Of a stretch of DNA of 64,000 bases, positions 45,625 through 55,137 are shown piece after piece. Made by a program: the position numbers and the translations under genes. A model generated the notes under the pieces. The model was not told the origin of the DNA, made no database searches, and saw nothing but the letters and a program-made list of their open reading frames with translations. Source of the DNA: Bremerella volcania (lineage in GTDB: Bacteria; Planctomycetota; Planctomycetia; Pirellulales; Pirellulaceae); the NCBI RefSeq assembly GCF_007748115.1, contig NZ_CP036289.1, positions 1,116,001 through 1,180,000 of the forward strand, written 5' to 3'. How positions within the stretch are numbered: the stretch's first letter is position 1; each line of letters opens with the position of its first letter.

Positions 45625-45949
45625 GGGGAACCTCTTTTCTTCTCACAGGGTCATTTGGGGAACGCTCTATCATATTGCAACCGCTATGCCGAGAAGGCAA
45701 ATAATTAGCGAAAGCGGCCTGACAGCATCCCTAGCCGCCAATGCCAGCAAGACCGCGCAAGTCGAACATGCGGAAATGGTTGCTGACGGTCCGCAGCGAG
45801 TGAAAAGCAGCGCAAAGAGTAAAGTGCCAGCGTTTGGTCACTCGCCGCCGGCAAACGGATCTTGTAACAGTTACAACGCGTTTCGCAGCTTGTTCCACGC
45901 GGCTGATGGTTGGCGATTCCCAAAATGGTTTCGTATCGACCAAGCATCG
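45625..45949. other. Intergenic region without recognised genes
   Basis: These 325 bases lie between the secreted-protein start and the NhaC stop, both leftward. The right part would be the NhaC 3-prime region and the left part the promoter of the secreted protein. A small palindrome GTAACAGTTAC is at about 45865. Short leftward frames (for example 45731-45943) have no ribosome site or familiar content. Confidence 0.45.
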
Positions 45950-47584
45950 CTAAGATTCGGCTTCGATTTCCGCCGCGAGCGTTTCCGGGTTCTTGCCCAA
46001 CAGGAAAAGCGTTCCCGCCATCGCCCCGACACCCAAGACATGACACAAATAGACTGGCACACCGTAGGCAACCGGAACGGTCCCCAGGATCACCGATAGC
46101 ACGGCCCCGAGAATCGCATAGGGCATCTGCGTGCGAACATGGGCCATATGATCGCAGCCGCAACTTTGCGACGACAGGATCGTCGTGTCGGATATGGGGG
46201 AGCAGTGGTCGCCGAAGATCGCCCCGGCCAGCACGCTGCCCACGACCGATAGCAGGACCGGATCGGCGACGTCGAGGGGCTCTCCGTCGCTGGTCAACAT
46301 GCCAGCGGAGAGGGAAACGGAAAGTGGTACAAGAATACCCATCGTGCCCCAACTGGTGCCGGTCGAGAACGCCACGGCAGCGGCCAGAATGAAGACGGTT
46401 GTGGGGAGCATTTCGATCGGCAAATTCGCTTCCAGAAGCTGTTTCAGGTACCCGGCCGTGTCGAGACCGTTGAGGGTCATTGCCCCTGTTTCCTCATTGA
46501 ACGTTGGGGGCTCGGTTTGAGCCGCCAACGAAGCTGCCAGCCAAAGAATCAGTAGGGCCGGAAGCATCGCGCGAAAACCCTTCAGGATTGCCCGCCCCAT
46601 TTGACCGACCGAGAGTAATCGCTGAGGTGCGATGAGCAGGACCGCGACGGCCAGGCTGATTGCCGAGCCGTAGAGGAGTGCTTTGTACGAGTCGCCTTGG
46701 CCGATGATCTGCAGCAGAGAAGGTTCCACCTCTTCGCCTGTGGCGGCCTGGTATCCGGTCCAATGCAATATGGCGATCACGGCGATCAGCATGGTGCCCA
46801 CTGGGATCGCGGCGTTCAGCCAACTGGAACTTTCCGGCAAGGTGCCTTCATCGTCGGATGCCGCATTTCTGGCCGGTCCCTGGCTGAGCATGGCCACTTC
46901 GGCTTTCAGCATCGGGCCGAAGTCGCGCCGAGTCATGGCGACCAGGGGAACCAGCAGCAGCGCCCACCACGAGTAGAAACGATACGGAATGCTCTCGACA
47001 AACAACAGGAAAGCGTCTGGTTTCTCAGAACCGGAGATTTGGTTGATTCCTTCTTCAATGAAGCTGATCTCCGTCGCGACCCATGTCGATATTAATGCCA
47101 AGCCAGCGACTGGGGCCGCAGTCGAGTCGACGATGTAGGCAAGTTTCTCTCGGGAGATTTTCAGGCGGTCGGTCACTTCCTTGAGCGTTCCGCCCAAGAG
47201 CAGCATGTTGGCGTAGTCGTCAAAGAAGATCGCCAGCCCCATCAGCCATCCGGTGACCTGACCTTTAACCCGGGTGTTGGCAAAGCAAACGATTAGGTTC
47301 ACTAGTCCTCGCATGCCGCCGGAAGCGGACACGACGCCGATCATTCCGCCGGTCAGAAGCGTAAAGAGGTAGACCTGAACTTTGTCCCAGTCCGTAGCTT
47401 TCACCCACAAGTAGTCAGCGCAGGCCGACCAGAGCCCGGTAATCGGGTTGCCGCCTTGCAGGATGACGGCACCCACGACGATACCAAACAGCAAGGAAAG
47501 AAGCGTCCGCCGCGTAAGAATCGCCAGAGCAATCGCAACCAACGGAGGAACCAGGCTCAACCATCCGAAAGGGTGCGGATCCAT
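45950..47584 (-). CDS. NhaC-family Na+/H+ antiporter
   Basis: A 544-residue polytopic protein of the NhaC/ion transporter superfamily. Characteristic membrane segments include GWLMGLAIFFDDYANMLLLGG (an Asp pair in a helix) and GTSWGTMGILVP, and later GAIFGDHCSPISDTT, a family hallmark. It would exchange sodium for protons, or a small organic solute as in malate-lactate antiporters. It starts 3 bases after the histidine kinase stop, so the kinase and antiporter are probably one operon. Confidence 0.88.
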   Translation of the reverse strand: MDPHPFGWLSLVPPLVAIALAILTRRTLLSLLFGIVVGAVILQGGNPITGLWSACADYLWVKATDWDKVQVYLFTLLTGGMIGVVSASGGMRGLVNLIVCFANTRVKGQVTGWLMGLAIFFDDYANMLLLGGTLKEVTDRLKISREKLAYIVDSTAAPVAGLALISTWVATEISFIEEGINQISGSEKPDAFLLFVESIPYRFYSWWALLLVPLVAMTRRDFGPMLKAEVAMLSQGPARNAASDDEGTLPESSSWLNAAIPVGTMLIAVIAILHWTGYQAATGEEVEPSLLQIIGQGDSYKALLYGSAISLAVAVLLIAPQRLLSVGQMGRAILKGFRAMLPALLILWLAASLAAQTEPPTFNEETGAMTLNGLDTAGYLKQLLEANLPIEMLPTTVFILAAAVAFSTGTSWGTMGILVPLSVSLSAGMLTSDGEPLDVADPVLLSVVGSVLAGAIFGDHCSPISDTTILSSQSCGCDHMAHVRTQMPYAILGAVLSVILGTVPVAYGVPVYLCHVLGVGAMAGTLFLLGKNPETLAAEIEAES

Positions 47585-47587
47585 CCG

Positions 47588-48310
47588 TTACTCGCTCTCG
47601 CTAGTGGCTTTCGGCGACAGGGGAATTTCCAGCACGATCCGGGCACCGGGGCCATACGCCGTGTCGACGTAAGTATCACCCCCGTGTGCCTGGGCGATCG
47701 TCCAGCACTTGGTGAGCCCGAAACCGAGTCCTCGGCCTGCTTCGCGCCCGCTGTGAAAGGGATCGAACACGATCTCAGCCTGATCGTCTGGTATGCCGGG
47801 ACCATCGTCCTGAACCGCAATCGTAGCGACTTCATCATCGGTCGCCAGTGTCACCTCAACTTTCCCACCGCTTTTCAATGCTTCGAGCGCATTGCGAATG
47901 AGTGCACAGGCTGCCAAGGTGATCAAGTTGGCGTCGGCCGTCAGATTCGTATCGTGCTCCGTGGTGATCAGCTTAAGTTCGGTCTCTTGCTGTTGGGCCA
48001 CTGGAAGCATCTGTCCGACCGCGTCTTTGGCGACGACACTCAATTGGCACTGGCTTAACTGAGGCTGCGGAGGTCGTGCGAATAGCATCAGGTCAGCGAT
48101 CATTTCGTGCCCACGCATCGCTTGGGCATAGATGGTGGCCAGTTCGTGTCGGCGATCGGGATCGGTCTCGCCGACTAGCAAGGCCTGGGCACGGCTGGCG
48201 ATGTTGGCCAGCGGGTTGTTGATCTCGTGACTGGCACCGTAGGCTAGACGTTTTAAGCTGTTCAGCTTTTCGTCACGCAGATCACGTTCCGATTCGATCG
48301 AGTCGGCCAT
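47588..48310 (-). CDS. Soluble sensor histidine kinase without input domain
   Basis: A 240-residue protein made only of the kinase core: a HisKA-type segment with the phospho-acceptor His28 in GASHEINNPLANI, then a HATPase domain with DDGPGIPDD (G1 box) and GRGLGFGLTKCW (G2). There is no membrane helix, PAS or receiver domain. It must receive its signal by protein contact. The HTH-receiver regulator lies 112 bases upstream and the antiporter immediately downstream, suggesting a small ion-stress response unit. Confidence 0.87.
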   Translation of the reverse strand: MADSIESERDLRDEKLNSLKRLAYGASHEINNPLANIASRAQALLVGETDPDRRHELATIYAQAMRGHEMIADLMLFARPPQPQLSQCQLSVVAKDAVGQMLPVAQQQETELKLITTEHDTNLTADANLITLAACALIRNALEALKSGGKVEVTLATDDEVATIAVQDDGPGIPDDQAEIVFDPFHSGREAGRGLGFGLTKCWTIAQAHGGDTYVDTAYGPGARIVLEIPLSPKATSESE

Positions 48311-48329
48311 AGGAAGAAGTCATAACATC

Positions 48330-48409
48330 CCGTAGGGTGCGAGCAATGAAACGCATCGCACCGAGTTGGTATTTCTGGTGCGATTCGCTGCGCTGTTCGC
48401 ACCCTACGG
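48330..48409. repeat. Imperfect 33-base inverted repeat
   Basis: Arms at 48330-48362 and 48377-48409 start and end with CCGTAGGGTGCGA and its complement, with about seven mismatches in the middle and a 14-base loop. It fills the gap between the regulator and kinase genes. The CGTAGGGTGCG edge is, from memory, common to small repeats in many bacterial genomes. It could attenuate read-through into the kinase gene. Confidence 0.8.
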
Positions 48410-48422
48410 CATTCCTGATCGC

Positions 48423-49001
48423 TTAGGAATTCACCGATTCCATGTCCAGCATGTTGCAGGCCTTGTCGACCAATGCTTCGACCGAGAACGGCTTCTGCAT
48501 GAATTCGTTGGCCCCGCAGGCCATCAGGTCGGCGACTTTGTCTTGTTCGATCATGCCGGAAATACACAGGATTTTGACGTCTTCCATCGTCTTGTCCATG
48601 CGAACGCGTTGGCAGACTTCCTTGCCGTTGATGTCCGGGAGCATGATGTCCAGCACGACGATGTCCGGGTGGAATTCCTTCACCAGCATGCCGGCGTCGA
48701 AGCCGTTGTTGGCGGTTCTCAGTTCGAAGCGGCCGTCGCGTTCAAACGCGTCGACCAGCAGTTCGACCAGGTCGACGTCGTCGTCGACGATCAGAGCTTT
48801 ACGCTTGCCACTTTCCAAAGCATCGGTCGGGATGCCGTTCTCACGCATGAAGTTGTAAAGCTGATCACGCGGGATGCGACGAAACCGGCTACCTGGGACG
48901 CGAAATCCTTTCAATTGCCCTGAGTCGAAGCAACGAATGATGGTCTGTTGACTGACCTTGCAGATCTTCGCTGCTTCACCGGTGGTAAAGACTGTTTTCA
49001 T
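48423..49001 (-). CDS. Response regulator with N-terminal excisionase-type HTH
   Basis: A 192-residue fusion. Residues 1-55 are a MerR/excisionase-type winged helix (FTTGEAAKICKVSQQTIIRCFDSGQLKGFRVPGSRFRR). Residues 68-190 are a CheY-like receiver with the acidic pair in VDDDVD, the phospho-acceptor Asp118 in VVLDIMLPD, and the Lys in MQKPF. HTH before receiver is the reverse of usual response regulators, though this order occurs in planctomycetes and some other bacteria. A strong promoter lies about 230 bases upstream. Confidence 0.9.
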   Translation of the reverse strand: MKTVFTTGEAAKICKVSQQTIIRCFDSGQLKGFRVPGSRFRRIPRDQLYNFMRENGIPTDALESGKRKALIVDDDVDLVELLVDAFERDGRFELRTANNGFDAGMLVKEFHPDIVVLDIMLPDINGKEVCQRVRMDKTMEDVKILCISGMIEQDKVADLMACGANEFMQKPFSVEALVDKACNMLDMESVNS

Positions 49002-49431
49002 GTGCTGTCATCCTATCCCTAGCGTGTTTGGCTACCAATGCGATAAGTGAGTTTGGAGGCCGCCACGTTTTCCTGAGCATCCTCGCGCTCCGCGCATCCG
49101 TGTCAAACGAGTACATCCCGTTTAAAACTCTGATTTTCTGGAAGGTGTGTAATCGTTGCACCCCGCGATAAATGAGTATTTCCGCTCTTCATCCGGATAT
49201 ACCCTGTTTACCGAATTTGCCAGATGCCGGAATTATACTGTCCTAGATTGCCACGTCAAGATTGATGTTGATGTCGTAAGTTTATATGCGACAACACTTT
49301 GTGGCACAAAGTAAAACCCTGCCGAATATTTTGCCTAATCACAATCCAAAAGCTTTCAAGGGCAAGCCTTCGGGAATTTGCGGACTTTTTGATTGCTTGC
49401 TAGTGATAGCAACCCTATCAATAACCCCAAG
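49002..49431. other. AT-richer intergenic region with long regulator leader
   Basis: The 430 bases between mnmG and the regulator gene hold the promoter listed separately and a leader of roughly 220 bases ahead of the regulator ATG. The right half (49260-49430) is AT-rich and shows nothing I can name. No tRNA or coding frame is convincing. Confidence 0.5.
49232..49259 (-). promoter_or_regulatory. Strong sigma-70-type promoter for the HTH-receiver gene
   Basis: Read leftwards, TTGACG (complement of 49254-49259), a 16-base spacer and a perfect TATAAT (complement of 49232-49237). Transcription would start near 49225, giving a leader of about 220 bases. This is the closest match to consensus I saw in the window. 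Confidence 0.7.
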
Positions 49432-51270
49432 TTAGGAGGATTTTGCCCCCATCCGACCATCGAGATAAACCAGTAGCAAGGCAATGTCAGAAGGGGTGAT
49501 TCCGCTGATCCGTTCGGCCTGAGCGACTGAGGTGGGGCGAATTTGGCAGAGCTTTTCGCGGGCCTCGGTTCGCATCTGGCTAAGGCGCGTAAAATCGAAA
49601 GACTCAGGAATTCGCTTGTGAGAAAGACGCTTTTGCCGCTCGACCTCAACTTGCTGACGAGCGATGTAACCTTCGTAACGAATGTCGTAGGTGACTTGGA
49701 GGGCGGCTTCGTCGGTGATTTCCTTGAGGGTAGGGGCTAGTTCGCAGACCTGCTCCCACGACGAATCATTCCGCTTCAGGATGTTCGCCAGGAGAGTGCC
49801 TTCGTGCCGGGTACCGCCCAGGACTTCCATTGCGACGTCGATCTGTTGCAGCTTTCGCGTGAACGCTTCCCACCGATGAGCCGGGATCAGGCCACGCTGG
49901 TGCGCAAGTGGGGTTAGCCGGCGGTCTGCGTTATCTTGGCGAAGCATCAAGCGGTGCTCGGCCCGGCTGGTAAACATCCGGTACGGCTCGTCGACGCCGC
50001 AGGTAACCAGGTCGTCGATCAGTACGCCGATGTAGGCTTGTTCACGCCCCAGTACCAACGGCTCTTCTCCACGACCTTCCAGTGCCGCGTTGATACCGGC
50101 CATCAAGCCTTGGGCGGCGGCTTCTTCGTAACCCGTGGTTCCGTTAATCTGGCCCGCAAAGTAAAGACCGGTGACGTCCTTCGTCTGCAGCGAAGGCCAT
50201 AACTGGTCGGGCGGGCAGAAGTCGTACTCGACCGCGTAGCCATACCGCATGATCTGGGCATTCTCGAGACCGGGAATCAGCTTGAACATCCCGTCTTGAA
50301 CGTCTCGCGGCAAGCTGGTCGAGATGCCGTTGACGTAGACTTCGCGCGTGTTGAAGCCTTCTGGTTCCAGGAACAATTGGTGCCGATCTTTGTCGGCGAA
50401 GCGAACGACTTTGTCCTCGATGCTGGGGCAATACCGAGGTCCCCGCGAATCGATCTGACCACTGTACATGGGGGCTCGACTCAAGTTGGCTCGGATGAGG
50501 TCGTGCACCTTTTCGTTGGTGTAAGTGATATGACACGGCATCTGTTCGAGATGAAGCTTTTCCGTGAGATATGAAAAAGCCTGTGGGTCATCGTCGCCGG
50601 GCTGAAGTTCGGTCTTGTCGAAGTCGATCGAATTGAAATTCAAACGAGCTGGCGTCCCTGTCTTGAAACGATCGAGCCGGAAGCCGAGTCGATTCAGAGC
50701 ACGACTGATGCCGCTGGAAGTACCCTCGCCCCCGCGACCTCCCGGCGTCTTCGTTTCGCCGGTATGCATGATCGCGGAGAGAAACGTGCCGGTAGTCAGC
50801 ACGACGCGCGGTGCGGCATAGATGGCCCCGCCATGCACGCTGACGCCGGTGATTCGCTTTTTGCCGTCGATTTCTTCGGTCAGCAGATCGCTGACGATCT
50901 CTTGCCTCAGGTCGAGGTTCGCTTGATCTTCAACGGCCAGCTTGACCCAAAACTGGTAGGCCTTCTTATCGGCTTGAGCCCGGGGGCTGTGCATCGCTGG
51001 CCCCTTGCGGCGATTGAGCAGCCGAAACTGGATGCCGGTAGCGTCGATGGCCTGCCCCATGATGCCACCCATGGCATCGATTTCTCGAACGATCTGCCCT
51101 TTGGCGATTCCGCCGATGGCCGGGTTACAGCTCATTTGGGCGACCGTGTCGAGATTGGTCGTCAGCAGGGCCGTTTTCGCTCCCAGCCGCGCAGCGGCCA
51201 TGGCGGCCTCGGTACCCGCGTGCCCGGCTCCGACGACAATTACGTCATATTGATAACGACACTCCGACAT
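49432..51270 (-). CDS. mnmG: tRNA uridine-5-carboxymethylaminomethyl modification enzyme MnmG
   Basis: A 612-residue FAD protein that, with MnmE, makes the cmnm5 modification at wobble U34 of tRNA. The N-terminal Rossmann motif is [12 protein letters not shown]. The family signatures [12 protein letters not shown] and [16 protein letters not shown] are intact, and the C-terminal helical domain is complete. The ATG at 51270 follows AAGG, while the slightly longer frame to 51285 is less likely. No mnmE is present in the window. Confidence 0.96.
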   Translation of the reverse strand: MSECRYQYDVIVVGAGHAGTEAAMAAARLGAKTALLTTNLDTVAQMSCNPAIGGIAKGQIVREIDAMGGIMGQAIDATGIQFRLLNRRKGPAMHSPRAQADKKAYQFWVKLAVEDQANLDLRQEIVSDLLTEEIDGKKRITGVSVHGGAIYAAPRVVLTTGTFLSAIMHTGETKTPGGRGGEGTSSGISRALNRLGFRLDRFKTGTPARLNFNSIDFDKTELQPGDDDPQAFSYLTEKLHLEQMPCHITYTNEKVHDLIRANLSRAPMYSGQIDSRGPRYCPSIEDKVVRFADKDRHQLFLEPEGFNTREVYVNGISTSLPRDVQDGMFKLIPGLENAQIMRYGYAVEYDFCPPDQLWPSLQTKDVTGLYFAGQINGTTGYEEAAAQGLMAGINAALEGRGEEPLVLGREQAYIGVLIDDLVTCGVDEPYRMFTSRAEHRLMLRQDNADRRLTPLAHQRGLIPAHRWEAFTRKLQQIDVAMEVLGGTRHEGTLLANILKRNDSSWEQVCELAPTLKEITDEAALQVTYDIRYEGYIARQQVEVERQKRLSHKRIPESFDFTRLSQMRTEAREKLCQIRPTSVAQAERISGITPSDIALLLVYLDGRMGAKSS

Positions 51271-51356
51271 CCAATCACCTTGCAATCGACCTGCTTCATG
51301 AGCGAAGCTTGTATTGTAGATGCCTCCGCGCCCGATCGCGAAGGGGCGAAATTCAA

Positions 51357-51462
51357 GTTTTCAGCGTGAAGTGCCCGTTTTCAGTGGACCTGTGCGGTGC
51401 CCCGCATAGGTCCACTGTCGTGGCTTTCAATCGCTGAAAACGGCACACTTCACGCTGAAAAC
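51357..51462. repeat. 106-base near-perfect palindrome just before the HpnG-like gene
   Basis: Outer arms GTTTTCAGCGTGAAGTG (51357-51373) and CACTTCACGCTGAAAAC (51446-51462) are perfect complements. Next come CCGTTTTCAG and CTGAAAACGG, then an inner TGGACCT/AGGTCCA hairpin. The element ends 6 bases before the ATG of the phosphorylase gene, so it covers the site where a ribosome binding site should be. It looks like a small mobile repeat or an RNA hairpin able to control translation. Confidence 0.85.
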
Positions 51463-51468
51463 TATCCG

Positions 51469-52350
51469 ATGCTCCTACGTTACCTCGTTTCCAACTTTCT
51501 CCGGCAGCAAGGCCAAACAGTCGTGCGAGACTTTGTTTCGCAGCAACTGGCCGAACACAACTCGGAGGAAGTCGCCCCGGAAGATGTCCCCAAGCCAGAA
51601 GTCGTCGTTCTGTTTGCTTTGGGAATTGAGTCCGCCGGATTCAAAGAGTCGCTCGATTCGCCGACGCCCATCAAGATGGAGAAGCGAACGGTCACCGTTG
51701 GCAAGTTGGGGGATCGGGTGGTGGGGGTCGTGGAGACCGGCGTCGGACGGAAAGCAGCCGCGTCCGCGGTCCGCGATGTGATCGAAATCGTCGGGCCGAA
51801 ATGGATCGTCTCGGCAGGCTTTGCCGGTGGGCTGGTTTCGGACTTGAAGCGTGGTCATGTGGTCATGGCCAACAGCGTTGGGGATCTGGATGGGAATGAG
51901 GTTGGCATTTCCCTCAACTTGACTGCCGAGCAAATTGAAGCGACGCAAGGCCTGGCTAGTGGCAAGCTATTAACGGTCGACCGCATCATTCGCACGGTCG
52001 AAGAGAAGCGTGAACTCGGCGAAAAGCACACGGCGGTAGCGGTCGATATGGAGACCCTGGCAATCGCCCAGGCATGTCACGAGAAACAAACCAAGCTAAT
52101 CTCCGTTCGCATCATTTCCGACACGGTCGATCAGCCGCTGCCGAAAGACCTGGAGAAGTTGATGAGCCAGAAAACGACGTCCGGCATGCTGGGTGCCGCC
52201 GCGGCGACGATCTTCAACCGGCCTGGCAGCATCAAGGATATGTGGAACCTGAACGCAATGGCGAATAAGGCAAGCGACAAGCTGGCCGGCTTTCTGGGTG
52301 GCGTTCTTCCACAGCTTGATTTTGCGGTGCGAGACGAGGACGAGAGCTAG
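51469..52350 (+). CDS. hpnG: Nucleoside phosphorylase-family protein, candidate HpnG
   Basis: A 293-residue protein of the PNP/MTA-SAH nucleosidase fold: VVETGVGRKAAASAV, SAGFAGGL and AVDMETLAIAQ are the family's base- and ribose-binding stretches. HpnG releases adenine from adenosylhopane to give ribosylhopane. The gene lies 464 bases from hpnE and the window also encodes HpnH, so this identity is the best guess, but generic nucleosidases share these motifs. An N-terminal helix and a C-terminal 40-residue extension are extra. The ATG at 51469 is chosen because the longer frame to 51397 runs into a palindromic repeat. Confidence 0.6.
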   Translation: MLLRYLVSNFLRQQGQTVVRDFVSQQLAEHNSEEVAPEDVPKPEVVVLFALGIESAGFKESLDSPTPIKMEKRTVTVGKLGDRVVGVVETGVGRKAAASAVRDVIEIVGPKWIVSAGFAGGLVSDLKRGHVVMANSVGDLDGNEVGISLNLTAEQIEATQGLASGKLLTVDRIIRTVEEKRELGEKHTAVAVDMETLAIAQACHEKQTKLISVRIISDTVDQPLPKDLEKLMSQKTTSGMLGAAAATIFNRPGSIKDMWNLNAMANKASDKLAGFLGGVLPQLDFAVRDEDES

Positions 52351-52742
52351 TCTGCTGCGTGAATCGTGCTCACGTAGGCTAGAATCGCCGCCGAAGCCAG
52401 AAAGATCACCCACTCTACGCCAGCGAGCGCGTATGTCGTCGTCCCCATGCCGGTGAAGAGAAAGAAACTGATGGCTCGGAAGATGACTGCCGTGCCGTGA
52501 ATCAGCACGCATGCGATCAGGATCGGCCGGATTGCGTCGGTCATTACCAGCGGCATGAGAAAGATCAGCCCCCAGGCAAACTCGAGACCACCATACACGG
52601 TGAAATACTCCGACTGCCCGCTGCCTGGCTCGAGATCGAATCCTACCGACTTCGAGGTTTGCGCCGGTGCCACCGCGCACCAGATTCCGAGGATGAGATA
52701 GGCAGCGCCAACGATGGCCAAAAAAATGCGAGCAGCGAACAT
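52347..52742 (-). CDS. Small four-helix membrane protein (DUF4345-like)
   Basis: A 131-residue protein beginning MFAARIFLAIVGAAYLILG with four hydrophobic helices and short loops, including an E-F-A-W motif in GGLEFAWGLIF. The pattern matches small DUF4345-type membrane proteins. Function unknown. Its stop overlaps the end of the converging HpnG-like gene by 4 bases. The frame upstream of 52742 is not homologous. Confidence 0.7.
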   Translation of the reverse strand: MFAARIFLAIVGAAYLILGIWCAVAPAQTSKSVGFDLEPGSGQSEYFTVYGGLEFAWGLIFLMPLVMTDAIRPILIACVLIHGTAVIFRAISFFLFTGMGTTTYALAGVEWVIFLASAAILAYVSTIHAAD

Positions 52743-52813
52743 TATGGTCCTCTTTCGGTTCCTAACCGGATAAATCATCCCCAGTAGGAAATAACCGCAA
52801 AATGGTTTCCGAG

Positions 52814-54253
52814 CTAACGGAGCCGCTCCTCTTTTCCCAGGCCCCAAAGCATTCGCGAAAGCAAGCTGACCGGCAGATCGGCATCCCCGACCGGCTCGTG
52901 GTAGTCGTATTTGCGAAGAATGGCTTCCGCGGCGAGGTACCCACTGCGGACGGCGCCTTCCATGGTGGACGGCCAGCCGGTTTTGGTCCAATCGCCCGCC
53001 AGGGCCAACCCAGGCAAGATGGTCCCTTGCGTTGGTCGCAGTCCTTCCATCGAAGGAGTCGCCGCGAAGACGGCCTGCTTTTCCGTCACTACCTGGTAGT
53101 CGAGAAGGTACGGTGCTGGCTGGGACCCAAATGCTCCGACCAACTCGCCCAAGATATGCCGAGAAAGCTCTTCGTGCTTCACGCCAGCCAAGTCATGCGA
53201 GGCACTGATGACGACCTGGTAATAGTGGCCGGTCGTCTGTTTGAATTGCCGGGCCCCGTGGTTGAACACCCACTGGCTGGTGCGATCCAACAGCACCGCA
53301 TGCGGCAGCTTGGTCAGTGGACGGTCAAGCCAGAGATGAACGCTGGAAATAGGCGAAGAGTCAATTTCGTCCACGTTATCGAGCTTCGGCATCAAGTTTT
53401 TGAGGATGGGGGAGAAGAGCTTCGGAGATTGATGCCAAGGGACGGCAGCGATGAAGTTCTCGAAGGTTGCCTCGCTCCCTTGTCCGAAGCGGACGTTGAA
53501 TCGCGAGTTGAAGTACGCGACTTGACGAACGGGCGATTGCCGGTGGAAGCGTACGCCGCGTTCTCCCAGCCTTTGAGCGGCCTGTACGTCGAAGATATCT
53601 TGCAGTGGAATTCGCGGTACGTAGATTTGGTAGGCGCGTCGATGCCGCAGGAAGCCGTCGACAAAGACCTTTCGTGCCGCCACGAAGGAGACCTCGGTAA
53701 GGGGGGCGCCAAGCGCACTCACCAAAACGATCTCCCAGAAACGGCGGATGGAGGCCTCCGATTGAAGTTGTTCGATCAGCCAATCGTGCATCTTCCGACC
53801 GGCGTACTTTTCAACCGCGGACGGAGGAGCCATCTCCCACAAGGCGGCCGCGATTCGCTTCTGATCCGGCTTGGAAAGGTATGTCTGGCGACGAAAGGCG
53901 CCGGCTAAATGAATGGGAGCCGGCAGCCAACTGCTGGCCTCGAACGGGTGTGCTTTGCCATCGCCATCAATAAAGTGCAGGCGCGTATCGCGCCGGAAAC
54001 ACTCTTCCAACTCCAAGCGTTGGCAGAGCCCCAGAAAGTTCGTGCAGCACCCCATGGCCACGTGCTGACAGCGATCGATCAGCGAGGGATGGTCCGGGTC
54101 TTGATAGGCCCCGGCACGCCCCCCGAGCGAACGCTTTGCCTCGAATAAATGGATCTCGAAGGGAAACCGCGAAAGTGCCTCGGCGACCGCGATGCCGGCC
54201 AGGCCTCCTCCGACGATGGCGACGCGTTGCCCGCGCATGGCGCTGGTATCCAC
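52814..54253 (-). CDS. hpnE: Hydroxysqualene dehydroxylase HpnE
   Basis: A 479-residue FAD-dependent amine-oxidase/phytoene-desaturase-fold enzyme: VAIVGGGLAGIAVAEAL near the N terminus, GGRAGAY soon after, and LAGDWTKTGWPSTMEGAVRSGYLAA for the C-terminal FAD contact. HpnE reduces hydroxysqualene to squalene as the last step after HpnC and HpnD. The GTG at 54253 overlaps the hpnD stop (TAGTG) and has GGAGG seven bases upstream, so I prefer it over the ATG at 54238 or the extended frame to 54340. Confidence 0.92.
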   Translation of the reverse strand: MDTSAMRGQRVAIVGGGLAGIAVAEALSRFPFEIHLFEAKRSLGGRAGAYQDPDHPSLIDRCQHVAMGCCTNFLGLCQRLELEECFRRDTRLHFIDGDGKAHPFEASSWLPAPIHLAGAFRRQTYLSKPDQKRIAAALWEMAPPSAVEKYAGRKMHDWLIEQLQSEASIRRFWEIVLVSALGAPLTEVSFVAARKVFVDGFLRHRRAYQIYVPRIPLQDIFDVQAAQRLGERGVRFHRQSPVRQVAYFNSRFNVRFGQGSEATFENFIAAVPWHQSPKLFSPILKNLMPKLDNVDEIDSSPISSVHLWLDRPLTKLPHAVLLDRTSQWVFNHGARQFKQTTGHYYQVVISASHDLAGVKHEELSRHILGELVGAFGSQPAPYLLDYQVVTEKQAVFAATPSMEGLRPTQGTILPGLALAGDWTKTGWPSTMEGAVRSGYLAAEAILRKYDYHEPVGDADLPVSLLSRMLWGLGKEERLR

Positions 54254-55137
54254 TACGGAACCTCCGCTTTCAGAGGTCTCCTCGATCCCAATGGCATCCG
54301 CGACATGGCCAGCCGCGCAAACAGCTTCACTTTGCGCCAAGAACCGACTTGAATCTTCCGCCGGAGCACATCTTCCGGAGTTCGGGCTATCTGATTGAGT
54401 AGATCGTGGTACGTCTCCGTCATGGCGTCAAAAATTCGCCGACCATCCGGATGAAGGTCATTGCGGAGGTCTTTGGCTTTGGTGAAAAGCTTTTCCGCGC
54501 GGTCGATCTCGAATCGCATCAGAGGCTTGAAGCCTGGCGTGAGTTGCCCTTTGAGAAGAGACTCCTCTGGTACTGCATGGCGATGGAGGTCATCGAGCGG
54601 GATATAAATTCGCCCTCGCTGGGCGTCTTCGTGGATATCGCGGAGGATGTTCGTCAGTTGAAACGCCACGCCAGCGGCAATGGCCGCGTCTCGATCGAAA
54701 TTCGGACGAACGCCCCAAACCGGTAAACAACTCAAACCAATCGCCGATGCAACCTGGTAACAGTAATGATGAAGCTCGTCGAAGTTGGCGAAACGCGTAC
54801 GTGACAGGTCGCTTTCGACTCCTTCGATCGATTCCAGGAAGTACTGTTCGGGGATTTCATACCGGCGAATCGTATCGACCAACGCCAGCAGGCGTGGATC
54901 GTTGAAATCACCTCGCAGGGCAGAATGGAAATGGTCTCGCCATGCTCGGAGACTGGCCTTTTGGTCTGAACCCTCCTCATCGGCCAGGTCATCCGTATGA
55001 CGGAAGAACGCGTATAGGGCATACATCGCCTGGCGTTTCTCGCGGGGAAGGAACCAGAACGAGAGTAGGAAATTCGAGCCAGACTGCTTGGAAAATTGGC
55101 GGCACAGGGAGTAGCTGGCAGATAGGTGATCGGTCAT
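54253..55137 (-). CDS. hpnD: Presqualene diphosphate synthase HpnD
   Basis: A 294-residue member of the trans-isoprenyl synthase head-to-head group. The two Asp-rich motifs are DDLADE (from Asp49) and DIHEDAQRGR. HpnD condenses two farnesyl diphosphates to presqualene diphosphate. It lies in the order hpnC-hpnD-hpnE with a 4-base overlap to hpnC and a 1-base overlap to hpnE. Start and length match the family. Confidence 0.94.
   Translation of the reverse strand: MTDHLSASYSLCRQFSKQSGSNFLLSFWFLPREKRQAMYALYAFFRHTDDLADEEGSDQKASLRAWRDHFHSALRGDFNDPRLLALVDTIRRYEIPEQYFLESIEGVESDLSRTRFANFDELHHYCYQVASAIGLSCLPVWGVRPNFDRDAAIAAGVAFQLTNILRDIHEDAQRGRIYIPLDDLHRHAVPEESLLKGQLTPGFKPLMRFEIDRAEKLFTKAKDLRNDLHPDGRRIFDAMTETYHDLLNQIARTPEDVLRRKIQVGSWRKVKLFARLAMSRMPLGSRRPLKAEVP

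Noticed and set aside
52802-53908. A 368-codon rightward open frame
   Set aside because: Antisense to hpnE, which has intact FAD motifs.
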